Shown here: piece by piece, positions 22,927-32,000 of the stretch
Layout: each line of letters starts with the position of its first letter
How positions within the stretch are numbered: position 1 is the stretch's first letter
Origin: Agrostemma githago
Lineage: Eukaryota > Streptophyta > Magnoliopsida > Caryophyllales > Caryophyllaceae
Assembly: GCA_958450325.1 (NCBI GenBank)
Contig: OY288259.1
Span: 23,740,734-23,804,733, forward strand
Direction of reading: 5' to 3'
Length of the DNA stretch: 64,000 nucleotides
Position numbers and translations under genes: made by a program
Notes under the pieces: generated by a model
Seen by the model: the letters and a program-made list of their open reading frames with translations, nothing else
The model's database searches: none
What the model was told of the DNA's origin: nothing

Positions 22927-23070
22927 TCCCGACCGGGATCATTACCATCACGAGCGGAACGAAGTGAGCAACAAAACAGGAGCTTCTGACGAGCAATCCC
23001 GCCCGGGATCATGGTCATCCCGACCGGGAAGGACTCTTCCCGATCGTGATGAAGTCTGTCACGGCCGGGA
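22927..23070. repeat. Internal TCCCG-NN-CGGGA array of Z
   Basis: Includes CCCGACCGGGA, CCCGCCCGGGA and CCCGATCGTGA forms within about 145 bp. Confidence 0.7.
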
Positions 23071-23863
23071 AGGGCGCCAGCTTCCTCTTTCGCCTTCTTT
23101 TCTTCATTTAAGCCCCACCCCACCACTTTATACCCCCTCCCAACCTTCCTACTCACCTTAGCCTCTATCATTTCACCCTTACACTTCAATTATACACCTT
23201 CATCTCATCTTCTCATCTCTATACACCGAGTTTTCCCTAAATCCCACCCTCATTACACCAATACAAGCCCGATACTTCAACCATGCGACTGCATTTAGGA
23301 AGAGGCGGAATATCGATGACGAAGACAAGCAAGGTGCTAATAATGAACATTGAGACGATGGAGATGATTGAGTTGCTAACCGTTTGGTAGGCGACTCTCC
23401 TTTCTTTTCCGTCTCTTATTGCTAGTCTCTCTTTGTATGTTCCCCTTCCTTTTATGCGATTGGTGTCATGGCGGCCCTAGGGGACTTGGTGGTTATTGCT
23501 TCCGATTCTCGATGACGTGACTACATCGAGAATCCATTGAAAATCCAAATTGTTAAGTTCTTTTCACTTTTTCTTTTTTATTTTCTTTTGGTAGAATTTA
23601 GTCGGATTTAGGCGGAATCAGGGCTAGGTGACTTGATTACACCTAGCCCTCCCCTCCCATTTCCATTTATTTTCTTCTTTTTATTTCTTCCCCCATCCAT
23701 ATCTTTTCTCGTCTCGGCCCTTGGTGACTTAATTACACCCCGGCCTGACACATTCTACCCTTTCTTCACTTTCATTTTTGATTTTTAGTTTTATTTGCTC
23801 TTTTTCTCTTCTTTTTAGTGTCTCCACACACTACCGATCGAGCATGAGGACATTGCTCGATTT

Positions 23864-23876
23864 AAGTGTGGGGGAG
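23864..23876 (+). promoter_or_regulatory. Internal polypurine tract of Z
   Basis: AAGTGTGGGGGAG followed by CGATAT, 1.73 kb before the terminal tract. Here the internal copy is better preserved than the terminal one. Confidence 0.65.
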
Positions 23877-25590
23877 CGATATCGTAGTCTAGTTTAGTTT
23901 TATTTTCGTAGTTTTTTCGAAAAATCTTAAAAATTCCTAAAAATTTGAAAATTTTCATAATAACCAAAAAGATTTTCTTTTGTGTCATTTTCTTTTGTGT
24001 CTTTGTGTCGTATATTTGTTGTGTTGTGTGTGTTTTTCCTCCCCATTGTTTTGTAGGTTGCTTGATCGCCGTGAGTTTCGGAAAGCTCTTGACATCCGGT
24101 AATATCCTTCTATCTCTTTCGCCTTTTTCCATTTTGGTGTTTGGAGGAGAATCTGTGATGGTGTGTTTGAGTGGAGCTTTTTGGAGTTTGTGGATTGATG
24201 TGGTTGCTTGCTTAATTGGAAGTTTCGAGGTGGTGTTTGTTTATTTCTGTGTGTTTGTTTTATTTTGTTTTGTTTTGTGTGTCTCATTTTCTTTCGTCTT
24301 TGTTTTGTCTTGTATAGTTTGTGAGTCTAATGTAGAAAAGGTTTTCGAAAACCCGGTTTTTGAAGCTAGTGCGCAAGTGTTTACTTTCCCTTTTTAGTGA
24401 TATGAATCGATTATTGGACTTTAGTCTAGTAGAATGACTTTAAATCAATAGCTTCGTTGGTTTCTTACCTTGAGTCCACCTAGTCTACTAGGGATTTACT
24501 GCGGGATTTGCATTTTGACCACTTTGACCACCCACGGCGTGAAAAGGCCTTGATTGCCGAGTCTCATCTCTTAAGTGACCTTGCTCGAAATTGTATGATT
24601 AGTCCAAGTTTTCCCCCTTTTTTGTGGGTTTGAAGGGAAAGCGCGCCCTACTCACCCATTTCCCTGCCTTCTACACATTTCCACAAATAAGTTACATCAC
24701 ATTGAGGTTTCTACACTTGCTTGGTTGTGATGAGTGCATACAATACAAAATTTGGCCAAAAAGGGCAAACCATGGCAAAAAGAAAGAAAATACTCAACAA
24801 ATCAAAAACGAAATACAAAAGGAGAAAAAGAAATGGCATAACGAATCAAAAGCAAAATGCAAAAGAAGAAAATGCCAAGAAAATCATTCCACAAAAAAAA
24901 TATATCTTACCCCTCAAAAATAAGCCTTTTACCGATCGTTATCGTGAAGAGCCTACCAAAGGACCGAGTCCCTAGGGAGGATGATAGCAGTAATGGTCGG
25001 TATTCCCTCACTTTGCAACCATATCCACCTTTTTACTTGGACTAGTTAGGCTATTTTTGAGCATGGGACGACCCTCTTGGCTTATCGCTAAAGGAGGCGG
25101 GGTTTCACTTTACCTACAGTGTCGACTAACTCCGTTGTTCATCCTTTTTCCATCCCGCCTATCGTCCCGTGGTACGTTCTTAGAAGGTTAGGAGGACCTA
25201 GGTAAGTTACCAACGTTTTTTATTGCTTTGTTGTCATACTATTAGGATTTTGTCCATTTCGGTTTGTATTATTAGCTTGGGAACGTTGTCACTTGCCTTG
25301 AATCCTTAACCGGTGTTTCTTTCACCGCTTTGTTGAGGGAAGCAGTATTTGTTTCTTCTTGGATGCAACCGTTTGTTTGTTTGTGTGTGTGTGTGTGTGT
25401 TCGTGTTCGTGTTCGGTCGTATCCACAGTTTTGTCGCAAGACCTCACTTGCCTTAAGGAGAGCAATTTTCCTCTAAGTGTTCTCGCGTGAGTTGAGAGGG
25501 CGTAGGGTGCGCTAATACCCACTCGGCTAGTATTTTAGTTTTTGTTAGTGTAGTAGTTAGTTCGTGCTTACTCAAAGGCGAGTAAGGTTT

Positions 25591-25603
25591 AAGTGTTGGG
25601 AGT
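25591..25603 (+). promoter_or_regulatory. Terminal polypurine tract of Z (mutated)
   Basis: AAGTGTTGGGAGT just before TGATAAGT; the G-run is broken by a T and is one base shorter than in V and W. Confidence 0.8.
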
Positions 25604-26895
25604 TGATAAGTTCATTTTGTATTGTTTATTTCTCGTGTTTGGTCCCGCTTTCTCTTGTGGAATCGCTCTTTAGAGCGGTTTCAAGGCTACTTACGCTTCT
25701 TCTAGCTTGTTTTAGGTTCCTAAGACCTATCTTGGAGAAATGGAACGATTCCGACTCGTTCCCAGCGCATATGGAGCCAATGAAGAGAAGCGACGATGAT
25801 TCGGTGACTTAGACTCGATCCCGAGTCCCATGGGGCCCACTTGATGACATCCCGAGCACCGAGCATCGATAAGAAGCCTAGGAAGAGCAAATAAGGACCC
25901 ATCACGGTCGGGAAGGACCCATCACGACCAAGATGAAGAGACGAGAAGAAACAGGCTGCTGTGGGGCCATCCCGGCCGGGAGCACCACCATCCCGACCGG
26001 GACCACCCCTTCCCGACCGGGATCACCTCCTTTCCGGCCGGGAAGGGCCCAGCTCTGCCCGATTTTCATTCTTTCGCCTCCGTTACTCGGGGAACCCTAT
26101 ATATACCCCCCTCTTGTATTGTTTTAAGCACTCTACCTTGAATCATGAAACCCTAGACTACTTTAGGTTAGATTAGCTTAGATTAGTGTAGATTAGCTTA
26201 ATCCTTCTTTAATTACTCTTCCATTAAACCTTAATCTAGTTAGTTACTCTTGTATTATTGGAACTCTTGAAGATTTACCAATCTTGACAACATTGGTGGA
26301 TGTATTTGGGTTTTCTTATATGCAAGTGTTCATCTTTTCATCTCCTTTCTAGTTGGGTATAATCTTTCTTCTCTCTTTTCTCTTAATCTTTCTTTGTTAG
26401 TAAAGTTTACATCTTTATCTATTGTTTATTGTGCATCCCTTTTGTTCTTCATAATGAATGTTTTTGTTCTTTTGATAGTTTCTCTTGTTTGTGTTAGTTT
26501 TAGTTTAATTATGTGTGAGTAGTTTTCTCCTAGAGTTAGTAGGGGGATTGGGTGTGATAAGAGATGATTAGGGTGAGATGGGTGATACTAGTTGTTGTTT
26601 TTGTTGTTTCTTATTGCCTTGCACTCTTCATGTTCAATGAAATGCTTGTGAGACTTGAGACGATCACTCCTTGTTTTTCTTGCCTCTTCTCTTGCATGTT
26701 CCTGTTTGGTGATGGGTTGGGTTCCTCTACTAGGAGCGAGAGCGTGGTTAGGAGGCCCCTAGGCCGTTTAAGTAGCGAGAGCCCGAATGTAACCTAGGCT
26801 ACGAAACATGCTAGCAACCCCGTTTTCCCTTTTGATCTCCTTGGCATCCTTGAACCCGACCTAGCCCTAGTTTCCTTCGTATTTGTTTTACTCGC
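25604..26895 (+). repeat. 3' LTR of Z, truncated
   Basis: 1292 bp, starts TGATAAGTTCATTTTG and matches 3227-4518. It stops inside a sequence equivalent to 4518 where LINE coding sequence begins. The missing end is not found after the LINE. Confidence 0.88.
25900..26107 (+). promoter_or_regulatory. Z 3' LTR promoter motif set
   Basis: Inverted-repeat array about 25900-26045 with several exact TCCCG-NN-CGGGA copies, then TATA CTATATATAC at 26098-26107. Confidence 0.55.
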
Positions 26896-27397
26896 TTCCC
26901 TGAATCCGCATTTTATGGAGGTGGTTCGTAATAGCTGGGAAGTGAGCATTAGGGGCACCCTTATGTTCTGATTGGTGACCAAGCTAAAAAGTCTTAAGAT
27001 GGGCCTCAGGAAGTTAAATGCGGAAGAATTTAGGGACATAGAGAACTGGTGTCGCCAAAAGGAATTACTGCTGGAACAGTTGCAAGTGGATGTGCAGCGT
27101 GACCTACACAATGATGGAGTTAAAGACCAGGAATGGGTGTGCCATCAGGAGGTCCTACTGCTGCAGCAGAACTGTCGAGAGTTTCTCATGCAGAAGTCAA
27201 AAATTAACTGGGCTTTGGAAGGGGATCAGAACACTGCTCTATTTAACTCTTTTCTTAGGAAAAGAAGGGCACAGAATACAGTCATGGTAATTAAGAACAT
27301 AAGGGGAGAAGAGTACGTGCAACTCGGCTTAGGCGGTACAGCATGCTTTTTTGGAGTTATATGCTAACCTGTTAGGAACTTCAACGCCTACGATTCC
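26896..27397 (+). pseudogene. LINE ORF2, 5' portion (before V insertion)
   Basis: Translates as the region upstream of the RT core in a plant LINE ORF2 (KLKSLKMGLRKLNAEEF, then the KINWALEGDQNTALFNSF segment equivalent to the common KWxxxGDxNTxFFH motif). Stop codons are present, for example just before 26972. The 5' end of the LINE (endonuclease) is missing. The frame continues on the far side of V at 37042: codons around the ATTCC target site join as LLGTSTPTIP then LQKEIAQLRKIC. Confidence 0.85.
27393..27397 (+). repeat. Target site duplication of V, left copy
   Basis: ATTCC, repeated at 37037-37041. Confidence 0.93.
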
Positions 27398-28995
27398 TGA
27401 TGGTATGGATTTGTCACGTCCCTAGCCGATCAATAAACTACCGACTAACCTAGTGGGTAGCTAGGGTAAGTCGGGATCGTATCCACGAGGACGGTATATC
27501 AAAGCTTAGACTATGTCGGCCTACAAACGAGACTAGGTTACCAAAACAAACACAAAGAGACGATAAAAGGAAAACTAATGGTGGAGGAGAAGTATGACTA
27601 AGCTAATGATCGAACTAATAAATAAACTAGAAGAACGATGACTAACTAAGGAGATGAATTCAAATATGGAAAGAAGTGGGGTAGGTCGGGTTCATAGGAG
27701 TAGAAGGGTAATTGGGGTGATCAAGGGTATAGGTGTCTCCTAGTTGTTAGGGTCGGTCCGGGCTCTCGCAACTTAAACCGATGCCAAGGTGGGTCCGGGC
27801 TCTCGCAACTTAGACCCTAGTTCGCGCTCTCGCGACTAAACTATTCTCGACATTTCCACATAATAGACAATCAATGAGAAAATGAGCACAAGTATGGGAA
27901 GCATGGCCACTACAACTCATACAAGCATATCAACAAACACATAGAGTGCCCACAATGTGACTAACAACAAAGATTCAACCTTTTCCCCTTAATCAACCCT
28001 AATCATCCATAATCTACCCCTAATCCCCCTGCTAACCCCACAAGTAATCTACTCACTCATCATTAAGAGAAAACTAACCATAATAAGAGAAATCAATGTC
28101 ACCAAACAAGCATCCATTATCATTAACAAGAACAATAACAATAACAATAAGAAAGGATTGAAACTAGATTAAATAACTAAGAATAAGAGTAGAGATGATT
28201 ATACCAACACTAGATGAAGAAAAGATGCAATCTTGTATAAATAAGAACCCAAATAAAACCCAAGGTTGTCAATCTTGGAGAATTCTTCAAGTATCCTCTT
28301 AATACAAGAACTAATTACAAGGATTAACTAAAGATTAACTAAGATTAAAGGAGGGTTAAACCTAATGAGTGAGAATAAATCTAGGGTTTTGGAGGCTTAA
28401 GAAATGCTAAACTATCATAAGGTAATGTCTTAATACAAGAGGGGGGTATATATAGGGTTACAAATGGAAGGGAGAAGAAAGAAAACAAGGCGCGGGTTAC
28501 AGCAGGCCCGTCCCGGCCGAGACGGGGTGGTCCCGGTCGGGACGAGGTCGATCCCGGTCGGGACGCCACCTTCCCGATTGGGATGGACCCAGGTCAGTAA
28601 CCTTCTTGTTTGTGCACCCCATCCCGAACGGGATGAGGCCATCCCGAACGGGATGGGTCTTGTAGGCCTTCCTTAAGAGCTCTTTGGTCCCTCCTTGGTT
28701 CTCGTGGGCTTCCCATCGATTCTCGGGACTCGGGATCGGGTCTCGGAGGCTCGGGATTGGGTCCCAAGGTCTCGGGGTCGATTCCAAGGCATCGAGTCAT
28801 TGTTCCTTCACTCCGTTGGCTTCAAAATGTGTATGTATAGAGTCGGAATCGCTCCAACTCTTCCAAATTGGTCTCGGGAACCTGAAACGAACTAAAGGAA
28901 GCATAAGAAGCCAATAAATCGCTCCCAAGGAGCGATTCCACAAGGAAAATGGGACCAAAACACATGTAAATAAGCACTACAAACTACACTTATCA
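27398..28995 (-). repeat. 3' LTR of V
   Basis: 1598 bp; minus-strand ends TGATAAGTGTAG and CATACCATCA. TATA box (minus TATATATA) at 28454-28447; inverted-repeat array 28503-28655. Confidence 0.95.
28447..28655 (-). promoter_or_regulatory. V 3' LTR promoter motif set
   Basis: TATATATA with upstream array of about six inverted repeats, including CCCGGTCGGGA, CCCGATTGGGA and two CCCGAACGGGA copies. Confidence 0.55.
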
Positions 28996-29009
28996 ACTCC
29001 CCCACACTT
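28996..29009 (-). promoter_or_regulatory. Terminal polypurine tract of V
   Basis: Minus AAGTGTGGGGGAGT abutting the 3' LTR. Confidence 0.9.
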
Positions 29010-30744
29010 AACCCTTACTCGCCCTCGAGTAAGCACACACTAACTACTAAACTAGCCGAATGGGTATTAGCGCACCCTACGCCCTATCAACTCACGCGAG
29101 TGCACTTAGAGGCAAAGTGCACTCCGCAAGGCAAGTAAGGTCTTGCGACAAAACCGTGGATGCAACCGGACATAAAACACATAAACAAACAAACACACAA
29201 ACAAACACATAATCGGTTGCACCCAAAAGAAAACAAATACCGCTTCCCTCAAACAAGCGGTGAAAGAAACACCGGTTTAGGACTCAAGGCAAGTGACAAC
29301 GTTCCCAAGCTAGCAATACAAACCAAGGTGAACTAAACCCTAATAGTATGACGATAAAGCAATAAAAACGTTGGTAACTTACCTAGGTCCTCCTAACTTT
29401 CTAAAAACGTACTACGGGACGATCGGCGGAGTGGAAAAAGGATGAACCACGGTGTTAGTCGACACTGTAGGTAAGTGAGACCCAGCCCCCTTTAGCGTGA
29501 GCCAAGAGGGTCGTCCCGTGTCCAAAACCGCCTAACTAGTCCAAGTACAAAAGGTGGAAAACATGCAAAATGAGGGAAGACCGACTAATGCCGCTATCAT
29601 CCTTCCTCTGGACTCGGTCCTTTGGTAGGCTCTTCACGGCAAAAGTCGGAAAAAGGCTTATTTTTGTGAGGATTTCTTTTTGTGAGACGAGTTTTCTTTT
29701 GGCATTTTCTTTCTTTTCGACGTTTTGATTTGTTTGTTGCCATGCCATTTCTTTTTCTTCTTTTCTATTCTCTTTTTGGCTTTTGTGCCTTTTCTTTTTC
29801 TTCATTCTTTTCTTTCTTTCATTTTTCTTTCTTTTCTTTTCTTTGCCCTTTTTTGGGCAAGATTTGGCTTTTTGGCATTTCTTGACAATTGAGAAAGAGA
29901 GAATTCAACAATTTGCATTTTGTTTGTGTGGGTATGTGTAGGAGGTAGGTGAATGGGTAAGTCGAGGTTGCGCATTCCCTTTCAAACCCACAAAAAGTGG
30001 AGAACTTGGACTAATCAAACAATCCTAAACACGGTCACCTAAGGGACGAGACTCGGTAACCAAGGCCTTTTCACACCGTGGGTGGTCATAATGGTCAAAA
30101 TTTAAATCCCGTAGTAAATCCCTAGTAAGCTAGGTGGACTCAAGGTAAAGGACCAACGAAATCATTGATTTAGGGTCATTCTACTAGGCTAAAGTCCAAG
30201 ACTCGATTTACATTACTAAAAAGGGAAAAATAGACACTTGCACACAAGCCTCTAAACCGGGTTTTCGAAAAACTTTTACGCACAAGACACAACTACACAC
30301 ACAAAACAAAGACTCAACGAAAACGAAAGAAAAAGAAACAAAAGCAACAAAACAAGAACAACACAAAACGAACACTTACATAACACAAACACCACCCCTA
30401 GCTTCCAAATGAGCAACCAACCAACATCAAACTTTACAAAGCTCCTCCCGAGCACACCACATCACAATCTTCTCCAAATTCCGCAAGAGACAAAGAAGGA
30501 AAAAGGGATAGAAGATGTTACCGGACATCTTGAAAGCTTTCCAAAGCCATCGGTGGTTTAAGAAACCTATAAGGAAAAGGGGGCAAACACACACAACAAA
30601 ACAAATATACGAGACAATGACACAAAATGGAAACACACAAAAGAAAAATCTTTTTGATTTTTGTGAAATTTTTCAAATTTTTAGGGTTTTTGAGATTTTT
30701 TTCGGAAAAAACAAAGAAAATAAACTAAACTATACTAGAATATC

Positions 30745-30758
30745 ACTCCCCCACACTT
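30745..30758 (-). promoter_or_regulatory. Internal polypurine tract of V
   Basis: Minus AAGTGTGGGGGAGT, identical over 14 bases to the terminal tract 1.75 kb away, followed by GATATT. Confidence 0.7.
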
Positions 30759-31522
30759 AAATCGAGCCATGTCCTCATGCTCGATCGTAGGGTGCGGAGA
30801 GACAAAAGAAAGAAAAATAAACTACGAAAATAAAACTAAAAGTCAAAAAGAAAAGATGGAGAAAAGGGTAGAAAGCGTCCGGCCGTGGTGTAATCAAATC
30901 ACCATGGGCCGAGACAAGAAAAGATATGGATGGGGGAAAGAAAATAAAAAGAAGGAAATAAAAGGAAATGGGAGGGGAGGGCTGGGTGTAATCAAGTCAC
31001 CTAGCCCGGATTCCGTCCAAATCCGACTAACTCCTAAAAAGGGGTGAAAATCTTGTAAATTGGACTAATCGATTGACTCTCGACGTAATCACGTCGTCGG
31101 GAGTCGGGAGAAACCATACTACGGCCTCGAAGGCCACTAAGATACCATGACTCAAGGGAAGGGAGCAAACAATGAAAAACAAGCGATAAAAAGACGGAAA
31201 AGTAAGGATAGTTACCCAAACCGTGCGGTTAGTAACTCACTTGCTCCATCGTCTCGATGATCATTAGAGGCTCGTCGCTTGTCTTCTCGGTTGCCATCTC
31301 GCTTCACACTCAAGAAGGCCTCATGGTAGGGGTAGTAATGGTAAGGGATGGGATTTGATGTGAGAGTCGGTGTAACGTGGATGGGAAATGGAGTGAGGGC
31401 ATGACAATGAAGTACATGGGGCATATGATAAGGCTAGGGTAGCAAGGGAGGTTGGGAGGGGGCATAAAACGGTTGGGTGGAGTCAATTGCCGAAGAATAA
31501 ACACAAAGGGGGAGCAGAGGAC

Positions 31523-31715
31523 CATCCCGGTCAGGAAGATCGATCCCGATCGGGTTACCTCACCCGTCCCGGTCGGGACGCCTTCATCCCGGTCGGGACG
31601 AGCCCACAGTGAGCTCGAAATGTGGTGCACCCATCCCGATCGGGACGGCACCCTTCCCGGTCGGGAATCCTTACCCTTCCCGGTCGGGACGCCTCATCCC
31701 GGTCGGGATGGGCCT
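31523..31715. repeat. Internal TCCCG-NN-CGGGA array of V
   Basis: About eight inverted-repeat sites in under 200 bp, mostly CCCGGTCGGGA with CCCGATCGGGA variants. Confidence 0.75.
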
Positions 31716-32000
31716 TCTTCAACTTCCATGGTCCCAAAAGCTCGTTCTAAGCTTCAAAAACCCGATCCTCTTGCTTACAACCCAAGGTATATCATAGCCA
31801 ATCCTCTCTAGGAGCGTTCTCACTTCACCTATCAAACAATACTCAAACATACATCAAACTCTCTCCCTCACAACGCTCATCAATCAATCCAAATAACAAG
31901 AATTCACAAAAATCCAACTAGCTACAAGAAAGAGGTATATACAATGAGACGGTTCTTGTGGAACTCCGTCAAACCAAGGTGGTGCTTTCTTCAATCTTTT

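Larger units (their letters stand above)
22173..25590 (+). other. Non-coding 3' region of Z
   Basis: Landmarks: tail remnant 22488-22540, inverted-repeat array 22927-23070, internal polypurine tract 23864-23876 preceded by a CATGAGGACAT word, an A/T-rich stretch, and a TG microsatellite at about 25380-25400. The order matches W and V. No credible coding sequence; the 150-codon plus frame at 23945-24397 is low-complexity and not shared. Confidence 0.7.
3227..26895 (+). mobile_element. Element Z: non-autonomous Athila-like LTR retrotransposon, split by Y and 3'-truncated
   Basis: Parts in order: 5' LTR 3227-4757, tRNA-Asp primer site 4761-4777, ORF1 first half 4967-5087, insertion of Y (5088-21370) plus one duplicated CCATG, ORF1 second half to 21551, ORF2 21552-22172, about 3.4 kb non-coding, polypurine tract 25591-25603, 3' LTR from 25604. 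The 3' LTR stops at 26895, about 235 bp short of the length of the 5' LTR, where LINE sequence begins. Without Y the element would be about 7.4 kb as preserved. It has no reverse transcriptase, integrase or recognisable Gag domain, so it would depend on another element's proteins. Confidence 0.85.
29010..32000 (-). other. Non-coding 3' region of V
   Basis: About 3 kb between the Gag-protease stop and the 3' LTR with no minus-strand frame over about 113 codons and no RT, integrase or envelope-like motif. It includes the array at 31523-31715, the internal polypurine tract at 30758-30745 and a pyrimidine-rich plus-strand tract near 29690-29860. Sequence and landmark order are shared with W and Z. 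Confidence 0.75.

Noticed and set aside
23945..24397. 150-codon plus-strand open frame in Z's 3' region
   Set aside because: F/V/C-rich low-complexity translation of a T-rich tract; no equivalent frame in W or V.
28500..28655. CRISPR-like or satellite reading of the regularly spaced inverted repeats
   Set aside because: Eukaryotic LTR context, spacers not unique inserts, copies only in LTR-family positions.
27398..28995. V's LTRs as assembly duplication
   Set aside because: They sit in direct orientation at both ends of an element with matching ATTCC duplications, primer site and polypurine tract, and differ at two bases.
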